This document shows positions 14,738 to 23,041 of a stretch of DNA of 26,641 bases, one piece after another. Origin of the DNA: Deltaproteobacteria bacterium UBA2957. Its GTDB lineage: Bacteria > Myxococcota_A > UBA796. Every line of letters begins with the position of its first letter. Position 1 is the first letter of the stretch. The notes beneath the pieces are model-generated. The model did not search any database. It was not told the origin of the DNA and worked only from the letters and a program-made list of their open reading frames with translations. The translations under genes were made by a program, and so were the position numbers. The stretch lies in the NCBI GenBank assembly GCA_002348535.1, contig DEBL01000236.1, forward strand, positions 1,229 to 27,869, in the 5' to 3' direction.

Positions 14738-15544
14738 GTGTTCGATTCGCATTGCCATCTCGACCGCATCCCGCACCGACCCGACGCCGCATTGGCGCGT
14801 GCGCGGACTGCGGGAGTCAAGCAGTTCTTGATTGCGGGTGTTGAGCCCGCGCAGTGGCGCAGCGCTTTACTGTGGGCACAGCCGGGAGTGTTCCTGAGTT
14901 TCGGACTTCATCCTTGGTGGGTGTCCGAACACCCAATGGATGTCGAGGAGGCCACCGCCAATCTCGAGCTTTTTCTTGCAGAGCATCGCCCGCAGACACA
15001 CGCCATCGGCGAAACCGGACTGGATTTCCGTCGTGCAACTGGTTCCACCATTCAAGATGCTCAGCGGTGTTCGTTCGAGCGGCACATTGCCGCAGCTCGC
15101 CGGTTGGAGCTTCCCATCGTGTTGCACGTTGTGAACGCGCATACCGAAGCGTTGCGGATGCTTCGAAGCTGTGAACTGCCCGCAAAGCGCGGTGTCGTCC
15201 ACAGCTTTTCTGGCAGCGCGGAGACAGCGGCGGAGTACAACCGTCTCGGATTCAGAATTTCGTTCAGCGGGGCAATCACACACCCAAAACGCCACAAACT
15301 CCATCGCGCAGCGGCAAGCGTCCCTGACGATATGATGTTGGTCGAGACCGATTCACCCGACCAAACCCCATGGGAACGGCATCCAGCCCCCAACGAGCCT
15401 GCTTTCTTGATAGACGTGATTTCAAGGATGGCAATCCTCAGGGACCAATCACCCGAAGAGATCGCCCGAATTACCACTGAGAATGCCCTCCGGCTGTTTG
15501 AATGCGATGAACGAAGAGAATTACAGACTGCACCGACGATTTGA
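14738..15544 (+). CDS. TatD-family metal-dependent hydrolase (putative DNase)
   Basis: TatD proteins are TIM-barrel hydrolases with two metals; characterised members are 3'-5' DNases. Metal ligands are visible in order: HxH in DSHCHLD (His 5, His 7), Glu in IGETGLDF, His in LHVVNAH, His in VVHSFSG and Asp in VETDSPDQTPW. The 268-residue length is normal. The GTG at 14738 lies one base after the kinase stop, so translation is probably coupled. The gene's 3' end overlaps tcdA by 38 bases. GETGLD replaces the more frequent GECGLD, which is tolerated in the family. The substrate cannot be told from sequence. Confidence 0.92.
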   Translation: MFDSHCHLDRIPHRPDAALARARTAGVKQFLIAGVEPAQWRSALLWAQPGVFLSFGLHPWWVSEHPMDVEEATANLELFLAEHRPQTHAIGETGLDFRRATGSTIQDAQRCSFERHIAAARRLELPIVLHVVNAHTEALRMLRSCELPAKRGVVHSFSGSAETAAEYNRLGFRISFSGAITHPKRHKLHRAAASVPDDMMLVETDSPDQTPWERHPAPNEPAFLIDVISRMAILRDQSPEEIARITTENALRLFECDERRELQTAPTI

Positions 15545-16316
15545 TCGCATTGGGCGCTTGGTTGGCGACCGAGCCATGAGCCGGCTATTCAACGCGCGGG
15601 TGACTGTGGTGGGGCTGGGTGGCGTCGGGTCTTTCGCTGCGGAGGCGCTCGCGCGGAGCGGTGTTGGGCACCTCACGTTGGTTGACTTCGACCTTGTTTG
15701 TGTCACAAATGCCAATCGACAGCTTCAGGCCATGCGAGGCACCGTCGGAAAACCAAAGGCAACCGTTCTCGCCGAACGCCTAAGACTGATCAACCCCAAC
15801 GCCACCATCAAGGCTGTTCCTCTGTTTTATGAGGCGCGCTTGGCGGACAAGCTGCTCCCACCGACCACCGACTTTGTGGTCGACGCAATCGATAATATCA
15901 CCGCAAAGTGCCACCTCCTCGCCACCTGCCGAGAACGGGGAATTCCCATCGTATGTTCCACCGGTGCAAGTGGCCGCTGGGATCCGACCGCCATTCAGGT
16001 GGCAGACCTCGCAGACACCCATGGAGACGCCCTCGGAAAGACCGTTCGGAAGTTCCTGCGTCAACAGTATGGTTTTCCCCGCAAGGGGGCCTTTGGCATT
16101 CCAGCTGTCTTCTCCACAGAGCCTCAGATTCAGCCCGTCGAACTGCGCTACGACGGCGGCAACGGCTTCCGGTGTGTCTGCCCAAGCAGCGACAACGACG
16201 TCCACACCTGCGAAGATCGCAACGTGATCTGGGGCACTGCAGGATTTGTCACCGGTTCCTTCGGGATGACGGCAGCCAGCGTGGTCGTGCGTCAGTTGGT
16301 CGAGAGCAGCCGATGA
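15507..16316 (+). CDS. tcdA: tRNA threonylcarbamoyladenosine dehydratase (TcdA/CsdL)
   Basis: E1-like enzyme that uses ATP to cyclise t6A37 of ANN-decoding tRNAs to ct6A. The 269-residue product aligns by eye with E. coli TcdA. It has RFDRIGRLVG at the start, the Rossmann ATP site VTVVGLGGVGSFAAEALARSG, the DFDLVCVTNANRQ segment with the conserved N-x-N-R-Q, VVDAIDNITAK, and the C-terminal VFSTE and GTAGFVTGSFGM segments. I chose the ATG at 15507, whose product begins eight codons inside the open frame and matches the family N-terminus. The gene overlaps the TatD gene, and its stop overlaps the phhA start (ATGA), so expression is probably coupled. Confidence 0.93.
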   Translation: MNEENYRLHRRFDRIGRLVGDRAMSRLFNARVTVVGLGGVGSFAAEALARSGVGHLTLVDFDLVCVTNANRQLQAMRGTVGKPKATVLAERLRLINPNATIKAVPLFYEARLADKLLPPTTDFVVDAIDNITAKCHLLATCRERGIPIVCSTGASGRWDPTAIQVADLADTHGDALGKTVRKFLRQQYGFPRKGAFGIPAVFSTEPQIQPVELRYDGGNGFRCVCPSSDNDVHTCEDRNVIWGTAGFVTGSFGMTAASVVVRQLVESSR

Positions 16317-17152
16317 AGCCCACGCGCCACGCCGGCGGTGAAACGGAGTTGGTCTCCCTCGACCCGGATCATCCGGGATTTCGAGATGAAGTTTATCGAA
16401 ACCGACGCAATGAGATCGCTGAAATTGCGCTTAAATACCGCAGTGGCGAACCGGTTCCGTTGGCTCCATATGCCGACGAGGAGCATGCTGTGTGGCACGC
16501 TGTTTGGACGGCCTTGCAGCCGCTGCACCAGAAACGGGTGGCCACGGAGATTTTGGAGCTTCAGCAGTTTCTGCCCCTTGGTTATGCCCGAATTCCCCAG
16601 CTTCGCGAACTCAACAAACAACTGCAGGCGGCGGCTGGTTTTCGCATGGAACCCGTTGCTGGACTGGTCACCGCTCGGACCTTTATGCGGTATTTGGGAC
16701 AGCGAGTGTTCCTGTCGACGCAATACATTCGTCACCACAGCCACCCGTTCTACACACCCGAGCCGGACGTTGTTCACGAACTCATCGGTCACGCTGCAAC
16801 CTTGGTGCACCCCGGCATTGCAGAGGTAAACCGGTTGTTGGGCGTCGCTGCCGAAGTGGCCAATGCACGGGAGATGGAACGCATTGGCAATGTCTATTGG
16901 TACACAATGGAATTTGGTCTGGTAGAGCAAGCGGGTGCACCCAAAGCCTATGGCGCTGGGCTACTGAGTTCGGTCGGGGAGTTGGCGGAGTTTGAAGCAC
17001 GCTCGACACTCCACCCTTGGGATCTGACCACCATTGCTTCCACCGCATTTGACCCCACCACCTACCAAACCGACCTGTTTGTCGCGCCATCATTCACGAC
17101 GATGCTGGTGGATGTCTCTCGGTGGGTCCGAAATGGCGACTGGCGAGACTGA
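16313..17152 (+). CDS. phhA: Phenylalanine 4-hydroxylase
   Basis: Non-heme iron enzyme that converts phenylalanine to tyrosine with tetrahydropterin and O2. The iron ligands are visible: His 155 and His 160 in VVHELIGHA and Glu 200 in YWYTMEFGL. The family segment EPDVVHELIGH and the upstream TARTFMRYLGQRVFLSTQYI fit bacterial monomeric PhhA. At 279 residues from the ATG at 16313 it has the usual bacterial size, with no regulatory ACT domain. The open frame extends far upstream, but that part is tcdA read in another frame. No pterin carbinolamine dehydratase (phhB) is nearby. The last 59 bases overlap the convergent membrane protein gene. Confidence 0.95.
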   Translation: MKPTRHAGGETELVSLDPDHPGFRDEVYRNRRNEIAEIALKYRSGEPVPLAPYADEEHAVWHAVWTALQPLHQKRVATEILELQQFLPLGYARIPQLRELNKQLQAAAGFRMEPVAGLVTARTFMRYLGQRVFLSTQYIRHHSHPFYTPEPDVVHELIGHAATLVHPGIAEVNRLLGVAAEVANAREMERIGNVYWYTMEFGLVEQAGAPKAYGAGLLSSVGELAEFEARSTLHPWDLTTIASTAFDPTTYQTDLFVAPSFTTMLVDVSRWVRNGDWRD

Positions 17153-18137
17153 ACAGCTCGCGCATACCCACCGCTGCAAGGAGACAGACCGGGACCACAA
17201 CGGCCATTGTGTGCTGGGGCCAGCGCGTACCCCAGACCATCATGAACGCCATTGGAACCGCCCACCAAGCCGCAACAAACCGAACCCAAGGAGTGGCGCT
17301 CTTCATGCCCAGCCCAAGCGCAGCCAACGCCAACCACAGCCCATCAATGGAGTAGGGAAATGCCGTCGGGTGCCACTGGGATGGACCACCTCCACCAAGA
17401 TGCAACCAAGGGGTCCACCAAGAACTCGGTGGCGCATCCGAAGCTGCATACGATGCATGCAAATTGGTCATTTCTGCGATTCGGTCCAGAGGCCCACTCC
17501 ACAGGCTGGGGTCCAACACCCAGAAACACAAGGCCGTCAACAGCACGAATCGAACCCGCGCAGACCATGCTGGAATGGCCACTAAGAGTACCAATCCTGG
17601 GACTCCATGCAGCCATTTTCCAGCGCAGGCCGCTGCCCAGCATGCGGCCACGAGCAGACCCGCGCCAGTCTCCATTCGTTCACGATGCCGCCACCCAACC
17701 AGCATGGCCACAGACATCCAGACCAGCGGCAGGCTCTCAAGATAGACTTGGACGCTGTATTTTGCATGGATCGTGTGGGTTGCAAGGACAATGCCCGCAA
17801 CCGGATGGGCCCATGCAACGATCCCAATCAGCAACAGTCCGCCCACCAAGGAAACGGATCGCAAAACCGCCAGCCGTTCCACAAGGCTTGGGTCCGGCCC
17901 TGCGGCTGCCAAGGCGACCCCATAGACGATCTTCACGAGTGCCGGATGTTCTCGATTCACCGTAGGCTGTACAACCTGTTTCCAATCCGATGCATGAATT
18001 GCCTCCGCCGCCTCCGTGGCCGCCTCCATGTAAATCGGCTCATCCCAGTCGATCGGCAGACTCGTGATGGCAGGAATACGAACCAATAGCGCTGCGAATA
18101 CAGCAACCATGACCCAGCGGATTTTCAGCGCATCCAC
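17094..18137 (-). CDS. GT-C membrane glycosyltransferase-like protein (GT39/PMT type)
   Basis: The 347-residue product has about eight hydrophobic helices. After the first helix comes DWDEPIYMEAATEAAEAI, the Asp-Glu motif that in PMT/ArnT-type GT-C enzymes lies in the first periplasmic loop and acts in catalysis. NREHPALVKIVYG follows and resembles the conserved ...HPPLxK... segment of the same group. The donor would be a polyprenyl-phosphate sugar and the acceptor a protein or lipid; neither can be told. Its start overlaps the 3' end of the next upstream gene by 13 bases, so the two form an operon. Its 3' end overlaps phhA on the other strand by 59 bases. Confidence 0.75.
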   Translation of the reverse strand: MDALKIRWVMVAVFAALLVRIPAITSLPIDWDEPIYMEAATEAAEAIHASDWKQVVQPTVNREHPALVKIVYGVALAAAGPDPSLVERLAVLRSVSLVGGLLLIGIVAWAHPVAGIVLATHTIHAKYSVQVYLESLPLVWMSVAMLVGWRHRERMETGAGLLVAACWAAACAGKWLHGVPGLVLLVAIPAWSARVRFVLLTALCFWVLDPSLWSGPLDRIAEMTNLHASYAASDAPPSSWWTPWLHLGGGGPSQWHPTAFPYSIDGLWLALAALGLGMKSATPWVRFVAAWWAVPMAFMMVWGTRWPQHTMAVVVPVCLLAAVGMRELFSLASRHFGPTERHPPASS

Positions 18138-19525
18138 AACGTCGCTCCGTCCATCGCAAATATGGAGAGAGGTTCGGAAAACTGACCGTACTCCTCAATG
18201 CGTTTCGATGCGGAGGCCCGTTCCGCCCCGATGGCCCTCAGCCATCTACGACTTGAGGCATCGAAGTCTCCCTCGGCAATGGCAATGGCTGCCGATGCAC
18301 GTTGTCCGACATCTCGAAGACGTTCAACTGACATCCGATGACTGCGGGTCGCCGCGTTCGAGTCCAGTTCTGGCACCCACCCGAATCGCCCCATCTCCAA
18401 CCCGCGAGCGACGGACCGATCTGCTTCCACAGCGAGGGCCAACTGAACGGTAATCATCGGTGCATCCGTTCGACTGTTCTCATCGACCCATCGACCCAAT
18501 TGCATGGTCTGGCGCACCGTCGATACGCCCTCATCCACTTGAATGAACGGGCGGGAAAACAGCGCAGCTGCACCCCCCAATGCGATCAATCCGATTGCCG
18601 ATCGCCTGCCATTGAGTGCTGCAGCCCACCGGTCGGCGGCGGCAAGGGCGATGACCGGGGTCGCCGCCACCAAATGCTCAATATGCAACGCGGCTGGCAG
18701 CCCATGAACCAAAACCGCCCCCAGCGACGCGAGGCCAATGCCCGGCAGACGGTGAGAACGTGGACCTGGCAGCCATGCCATCACCGCAATGCACCACACG
18801 AGGGTCACATTGGCTATCCAGCCCAAGCGAGCCGCTACGGTGCCACCGTCGGCGAGATGAAAACCAAGCAACTGCTCGTACAGGGTGCTCGGATCCACAG
18901 TCAGGACCGGATGCATTGCCAACGCAAACCCCACCAGCAGACCCGCACCGGCCAGTGCCTTCAACGGATGAGCCAGCGCCAGAATGAGAGCGGGCACGAG
19001 GATGGTCAACCGCGTTCCGGCACCGATTCCCATGAGCGCAAACCCAATCACAGTCCGCATACTGCTGCGCTGGCCGCCGGTCACAACCAACAATCCACCG
19101 CCCAACAGCAGCACAGTCAAGCCGTAGGGGCGGGCCAGCACCCCGTGGTTCAATACAAGCGGGTGAAGACCCATACCGATGGCCACTATGGCGGCCCCTC
19201 GCTGGCCATACAGTCGACTGGCGGCAAGAATCGTGGCTCCGGTTCCTGCACACAAAAACACCCACGAAACCCAACGCGCAGCAAGAATAGCCCCCGCACC
19301 AGCCTCCACAGTTCCCGACATGACCAAAGGAAACACGGGCACCTGAACCAATGCAAAATCACGATATGGCTCGAAACCCAACGCGATCTGTCGGGCTGCA
19401 TACAGGTACCAACCTTCATCGGCATTGAGCATTCCACGCTCAACAAACCACATTGCAAGACCGATATGGGCGAAAAACGCCACGGTAATCAATCGGATCC
19501 ATCGTTGATTCCGGTCTTCATGCAT
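18125..19525 (-). CDS. Second GT-C membrane glycosyltransferase-like protein
   Basis: The 466-residue product has about ten membrane helices in its first ~330 residues. NADEGWYLYAARQIALG after helix 1 carries the acidic motif typical of GT-C enzymes. FEPYRDFALVQVPVFP follows and matches the usual amphipathic loop segment (the PYRDF...VxxP pattern of GT39-like proteins). The last ~130 residues are soluble. I chose the ATG at 19525; the frame extends 18 codons further, across the divergent gene's start at 19547. Only 21 bases separate the two starts, so one or both promoters must lie inside coding sequence. Probably works with the downstream paralogous protein on a cell-envelope glycan. Substrates are unknown. 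Confidence 0.75.
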   Translation of the reverse strand: MHEDRNQRWIRLITVAFFAHIGLAMWFVERGMLNADEGWYLYAARQIALGFEPYRDFALVQVPVFPLVMSGTVEAGAGAILAARWVSWVFLCAGTGATILAASRLYGQRGAAIVAIGMGLHPLVLNHGVLARPYGLTVLLLGGGLLVVTGGQRSSMRTVIGFALMGIGAGTRLTILVPALILALAHPLKALAGAGLLVGFALAMHPVLTVDPSTLYEQLLGFHLADGGTVAARLGWIANVTLVWCIAVMAWLPGPRSHRLPGIGLASLGAVLVHGLPAALHIEHLVAATPVIALAAADRWAAALNGRRSAIGLIALGGAAALFSRPFIQVDEGVSTVRQTMQLGRWVDENSRTDAPMITVQLALAVEADRSVARGLEMGRFGWVPELDSNAATRSHRMSVERLRDVGQRASAAIAIAEGDFDASSRRWLRAIGAERASASKRIEEYGQFSEPLSIFAMDGATLWMR

Positions 19526-19546
19526 AGAGCATGCTAATTCTTCAAC

Positions 19547-20458
19547 ATGACTCGGACCGAAATTGGCGTGATCGCACACAACGAAGCGGGCAACTTGGGC
19601 CGATTGATCCGGCGCCTAATCGACGAGCCAGGGGACCACCGCGTGTGCATTGTCAGCAGCGGAAGCACGGACGGGACCGACGAGATTGCCCAAGAATGGG
19701 CGCGACGGGATGATCGGATACGCGCGGTGATCGAGCCCGAACGCAGAGGCAAAGCCCGTGCCATCAATCGGTTTCTTGCCGATGTTGCTCCAACCACAAC
19801 ACAAATTGTGCTGGTAAGTGGCGATGTGCTTCCTGAACACGGGGCCCTTGGGCGCCTATTGGAGCCGCTGGCGGAGCCCGATGTTTGCATGACTGGAGCT
19901 CGGCCGTGCCCCGACAACTCGAAGGGCAGCCTCATCGGATTAGTGGTCCACTTTCAGTGGGACCTCCTTGACTCGATTTCTCGCCAGCGACCCAAACTGG
20001 GTGAGATGGTGGCCCTGAAGGCGCCCGTCCTCCCGATAAACCCTGACTCAATCGTGGACGAGGCCGCATTGGAAGCCCAACTGACCCGCACCGGCAGTCG
20101 GCTGGCCTACGTCGCCGGTGCCCGCGTACAGAACCGGGGTCCGTCTACTTGGTCTGATTTAGTGGCGCAGCGGGAACGGATCCGCATTGGGCATCGCCAG
20201 CTGCAAGCGGCGACCGGGTACCGAGTCACCACACACCGCTTGCTTGACCTCGTGCTGCCCACAATTCGCTTTCTATTTCGGCACCCCTGGAAAACGCCCA
20301 TCGCTCTGGCTGCAGCCTGTGTGGAGGTATGGGCCCGCGTTCAAGCTTCTCGATCGAAGGAACAACCCAGCGTATGGCCAAAACTTGAGAGCACCCGAAT
20401 TCGGCTGGGGACCGATGGTCTGCGTGCACCGGGTGCACGCGGAAGTTTTTTCCGTTAA
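19547..20458 (+). CDS. Glycosyltransferase family 2
   Basis: The 303-residue product starts with the GT2 N-terminal strand (TEIGVIAHNEAGNLGRLI) and has SSGSTDGTDEIAQEW, the nucleotide-binding SxDxT-type segment, then GKARAINRFL and IVLVSGDVLPEHG, where SGD takes the place of DxD/DAD. The acceptor region shows FQWDLLD and LPINPDSIVDEAALEAQL. The C-terminal ~70 residues carry a hydrophobic stretch (FRHPWKTPIALAAACVEVWA), probably a membrane contact. The gene is divergent from the GT-C pair, suggesting a shared glycan pathway. A hairpin with a T run sits inside the last codons. The family is clear, the sugar is not. Confidence 0.87.
   Translation: MTRTEIGVIAHNEAGNLGRLIRRLIDEPGDHRVCIVSSGSTDGTDEIAQEWARRDDRIRAVIEPERRGKARAINRFLADVAPTTTQIVLVSGDVLPEHGALGRLLEPLAEPDVCMTGARPCPDNSKGSLIGLVVHFQWDLLDSISRQRPKLGEMVALKAPVLPINPDSIVDEAALEAQLTRTGSRLAYVAGARVQNRGPSTWSDLVAQRERIRIGHRQLQAATGYRVTTHRLLDLVLPTIRFLFRHPWKTPIALAAACVEVWARVQASRSKEQPSVWPKLESTRIRLGTDGLRAPGARGSFFR
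20422..20451 (+). terminator. Possible intrinsic terminator inside the 3' end of the GT2 gene
   Basis: GCGTGCACC and GGTGCACGC (20422-20440) form a perfect 9-bp inverted repeat around one base. Six T follow at 20446-20451 after a five-base gap. It encodes part of the C-terminal APGARGSFF, so the coding sequence itself carries the signal. The gap before the T run lowers confidence. Confidence 0.4.
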
Positions 20459-20516
20459 AATGACGGACACAGAGCCGATTGACCCCCGAGCACGACCCCA
20501 AACAAGACCCGCGAAG

Positions 20517-20572
20517 TTGGGCGACCTTCCCTCGCCCAAGAGTGAATAAACTGGGTCACATTGGTGTATAAA
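20517..20572 (+). promoter_or_regulatory. Hairpin and possible promoter upstream of nadA
   Basis: TTGGGCGA (20517-20524) and TCGCCCAA (20532-20539) form a perfect 8-bp stem with a seven-base loop and no T run on either strand. TATAAA at 20567-20572 is a fair -10 element but no good -35 lies 17 bases upstream. I see no known NAD-sensing riboswitch here. If this promoter is used, the nadA leader is very short from the ATG at 20590. Confidence 0.3.
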
Positions 20573-20589
20573 AGATAACTGCCCGTCGA

Positions 20590-22116
20590 ATGGGCGACTT
20601 CCGCGCAGACTTCACCACAACAATGACCGCACCGTTTCCATCGATGACCATCTCAGCCTCGGGTGTCACTCCGAAGGGTTCTTTTGCTGCGGCACAAGCA
20701 ACCTTCCTTCGTCCAGACCCTGCCTGCGTCGACGAACTCGTGGCCCTACTCCGAGCCAACAATGTGGGGCTTGTTGCCCATTTCTACATGGATGTTGAAC
20801 TGCAAGGTGTGCTCACCGCCGCCATGAAATCGTGGCCCCACATCCACATCTCCGATTCACTGGTTATGGCAGACCGAGCCGTTTCAATGGCGGAGGAGGG
20901 CATCGATGCCATCGCCGTCCTCGGCGTCGACTTCATGAGCGAAAATGTTCGGGCAGTCATGGACGCCGCCGGTCATGGTGCGGTACCGGTCTACCGAGTG
21001 GACGAACGAGACATCGGCTGTTCCCTCGCGGCCTCAGCCGAAGCCCGCGCCTATGGCGCGTGGCTCCGAAAAGCAGCCGATACACCGCGTTCGCTGCATG
21101 TCATTTACATCAACACGGGGCTCGACGTGAAAGGACGTGCCCACGCTGCCGTGCCGACCATCACCTGTACGTCGTCGAATGTAGTGCAGACTGTGCTGCA
21201 GGCTGCCGCCCAAATTCCTGATTTGTCGGTGTGGTACGGCCCCGACACCTACATGGGCGACAACCTCCGATCGCTCTTTTCTCGACTCGCGAATGCAACA
21301 GACCGAGAAGTAAAAGCCGTTCACCCGCTCCACAGTCCCTCCACCATTGCGGGCCTGCTGAACCGGTTCGAGGTGTTCCCGCAAGGCAACTGTGTGGTGC
21401 ACCACATGTTTGGAGAGGACGTGGTTCGCCGGGTTCGGTCTGAACACCCGGACGCCTTTCACACCGCTCATTTAGAAGTGCCCGGCGACATGTTCGAACT
21501 CGCCGCCGAGTCAGCGCGACACGGTCGCGGATGCGTTGGGTCGACCAGCAACATCCTCAACTTCATTGCCGATCGCGTCTCAGAGCAACTTGGAGCGCAC
21601 ACGCCTGCACGCCTGCAGTTTGTGCTCGGAACCGAAGCCGGAATGATAACAGCCATCGTCGAACGGGTCGAAGGCCTCCTCAAGGCCGCTGATCGCAGCG
21701 ATATTGAAGTCGAGATCATCTTTCCTGTGGCCAACGAGGCCGTCGCCATCGAACACGACTTAAACCTCGGCATTCTTCCCGGCGTCGCAAGCGGCGAGGG
21801 TTGTTCAACCTCGGGTGGGTGTGCGACCTGTCCCTACATGAAGATGAACACGCTCGACGCACTCACCGACGTGCTCGAGGCCATCGGAAACGGCGAAGAC
21901 TTGGCGGCTTACGAGCCCAAAAAGTACACCGACCTGATTGCCGGCCGAACAGCGGCTGACATTGGATGTGAGCCCATCCTGCACATGCGTCACTTCCAAC
22001 GGTCAGGAACGCTCCCATCCGCGCTGGTGGACGCGGTCGTGAACACCTCATCACCCACAACGCTGCCTTCCACCTCTGCGTTGCAGGGGCGCACCGTTGC
22101 ACTTCGGACCGCGTGA
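20590..22116 (+). CDS. nadA: Quinolinate synthase NadA, long form
   Basis: Iron-sulfur enzyme that condenses iminoaspartate with dihydroxyacetone phosphate to quinolinate, the precursor of NAD. Three Cys in the positions of the [4Fe-4S] ligands are visible: Cys 144 in DIGCSLA, Cys 268 in QGNCVVHHMF and Cys 414 in CATCPYMKMN. Other family segments are VAHFYMD, ISDSLVMA, VLGVDFMSENV, TSSNVVQ, HLEVPGDMFELA and GSTSNIL. At 508 residues it is longer than the ~350-residue E. coli type and resembles the long form also known from plants, with an N-terminal extension and a C-terminal tail. There is no good ribosome binding site; ATG codons at 20623 and 20644 are other possible starts. No nadB or nadC is in the window. 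Confidence 0.95.
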   Translation: MGDFRADFTTTMTAPFPSMTISASGVTPKGSFAAAQATFLRPDPACVDELVALLRANNVGLVAHFYMDVELQGVLTAAMKSWPHIHISDSLVMADRAVSMAEEGIDAIAVLGVDFMSENVRAVMDAAGHGAVPVYRVDERDIGCSLAASAEARAYGAWLRKAADTPRSLHVIYINTGLDVKGRAHAAVPTITCTSSNVVQTVLQAAAQIPDLSVWYGPDTYMGDNLRSLFSRLANATDREVKAVHPLHSPSTIAGLLNRFEVFPQGNCVVHHMFGEDVVRRVRSEHPDAFHTAHLEVPGDMFELAAESARHGRGCVGSTSNILNFIADRVSEQLGAHTPARLQFVLGTEAGMITAIVERVEGLLKAADRSDIEVEIIFPVANEAVAIEHDLNLGILPGVASGEGCSTSGGCATCPYMKMNTLDALTDVLEAIGNGEDLAAYEPKKYTDLIAGRTAADIGCEPILHMRHFQRSGTLPSALVDAVVNTSSPTTLPSTSALQGRTVALRTA

Positions 22117-22125
22117 TCAACCGAA

Positions 22126-22770
22126 CTACTGAAGCGGTATGATGACCTCATTTCGGCGCAGTGGAGGGAAAGCACTCGGTGAGTTGTACTGCGCGTACAA
22201 CGCCGGTCCCGACGCCACCCGACCCGCGGCTTCGACCGCATTCAACAATTCAGCCTCGGCCGATTTAAACCGTGCTTGCTTGCCCCTGCCGGAGAATCGA
22301 ATGGCTGCCGCATCTCCCCACTTGACTTCAGTCAGCGATACGGCTGCGTCATCGGGTGCGGGCAGACTTTCCATCGCTCGGTCCGCCGGCATCACAAATG
22401 CCATTCGCATCCCAGTCGGAGACTGGAGCACGGGGGCTGTCATCGGCAGCGACTCGCCGGGTTTGTCTTGCTGCAAAACGGGAGCAGTCATTGCAATGCT
22501 TTCCCCCGGTTTGTTACCACCGAAAATGTATCCGGCGAGGGTGCGAAACCCACTGCTGAGACCCGCTTGGCCTTCGTCTTTCACCACCGTGGATGCGATG
22601 ATGAAGGGCTTATAGCGCCGGATTTCCACATCGCCGGAGCGCTCGATCACTGTATAGGTCGGCTGCCCCAGCCCCCCCTCATAGAACTGCGTGTAGCCCG
22701 CCCAAAGTCCAACAAGAGACGCTGCGATCCCTACCGTCCACACCACCATAAGGCCCCCCTTTGTCTTCAT
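22126..22770 (-). CDS. SOUL/HBP family heme-binding-like protein
   Basis: The family binds heme or related ligands in a small alpha-beta fold; bacterial roles are mostly unknown. From the ATG at 22770 the 214-residue product has an N-terminal hydrophobic segment (GLMVVWTVGIAASLVGLWAG), a membrane anchor or signal, then the family opening YTVIERSGDVEIRRYKPFIIAST. Next come FRTLAGYIFGGNK and the signature IAMTAPV, which occurs twice (PGESIAMTAPVLQ and PGESLPMTAPVLQ). MAFVMPADRAMESLPAPDD follows. The frame is open 20 codons further upstream without support. It is convergent with nadA (nine-base gap) and divergent from the NlpC/P60-like gene. Confidence 0.88.
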   Translation of the reverse strand: MKTKGGLMVVWTVGIAASLVGLWAGYTQFYEGGLGQPTYTVIERSGDVEIRRYKPFIIASTVVKDEGQAGLSSGFRTLAGYIFGGNKPGESIAMTAPVLQQDKPGESLPMTAPVLQSPTGMRMAFVMPADRAMESLPAPDDAAVSLTEVKWGDAAAIRFSGRGKQARFKSAEAELLNAVEAAGRVASGPALYAQYNSPSAFPPLRRNEVIIPLQ

Positions 22771-23041
22771 CGTGCACCCGCTATTGTGTTGCAAAACACA
22801 CCTAATCCATTCCCGTCTCATCGACGCCACACGTCGTGTGCATAGCCTGCAAACAATTGGAAACCCCTGCCGATTCCCACAATCTGCTGAAGCCGAACAT
22901 CACCCGATCCGTTTCCCTTATGTGAGGGTCTGCAACGGACTGTTGACGGTTCAAACCACGGTTGTTGACGCCGATTACGCCACCGCCCGTTATCTAATGT
23001 ACAATCTATACTTGCTATTGTCACGTCAAGCGTACTACCGT
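22771..23041. other. Divergent intergenic region, no gene seen
   Basis: These 271 bases separate the SOUL-family gene (leftward) and the NlpC/P60-like gene (rightward). An open frame runs through in phase with the latter, but it has no ATG of its own in a sensible place and its translation is not protein-like. A local AT-rich stretch (22990-23015) holds TACAAT, a possible -10 element for the rightward gene. TTGACG occurs twice upstream, at non-ideal spacing. Confidence 0.35.

Noticed and set aside
15908..16312. 135-codon extension of phhA
   Set aside because: It is tcdA read in another frame. The ATG at 16313 gives the normal PhhA length.
18338..19537. Open frame of 399 codons on the + strand
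   Set aside because: It is antisense to the second GT-C membrane protein. Its translation is full of Gln, His, Arg and Pro with no hydrophobic core, as expected from the complement of a helix-rich gene.
20459..20589. NAD-sensing riboswitch upstream of nadA
   Set aside because: Only one simple 8-bp hairpin is visible; I see none of the multi-stem structure of the known NAD-binding RNA classes.
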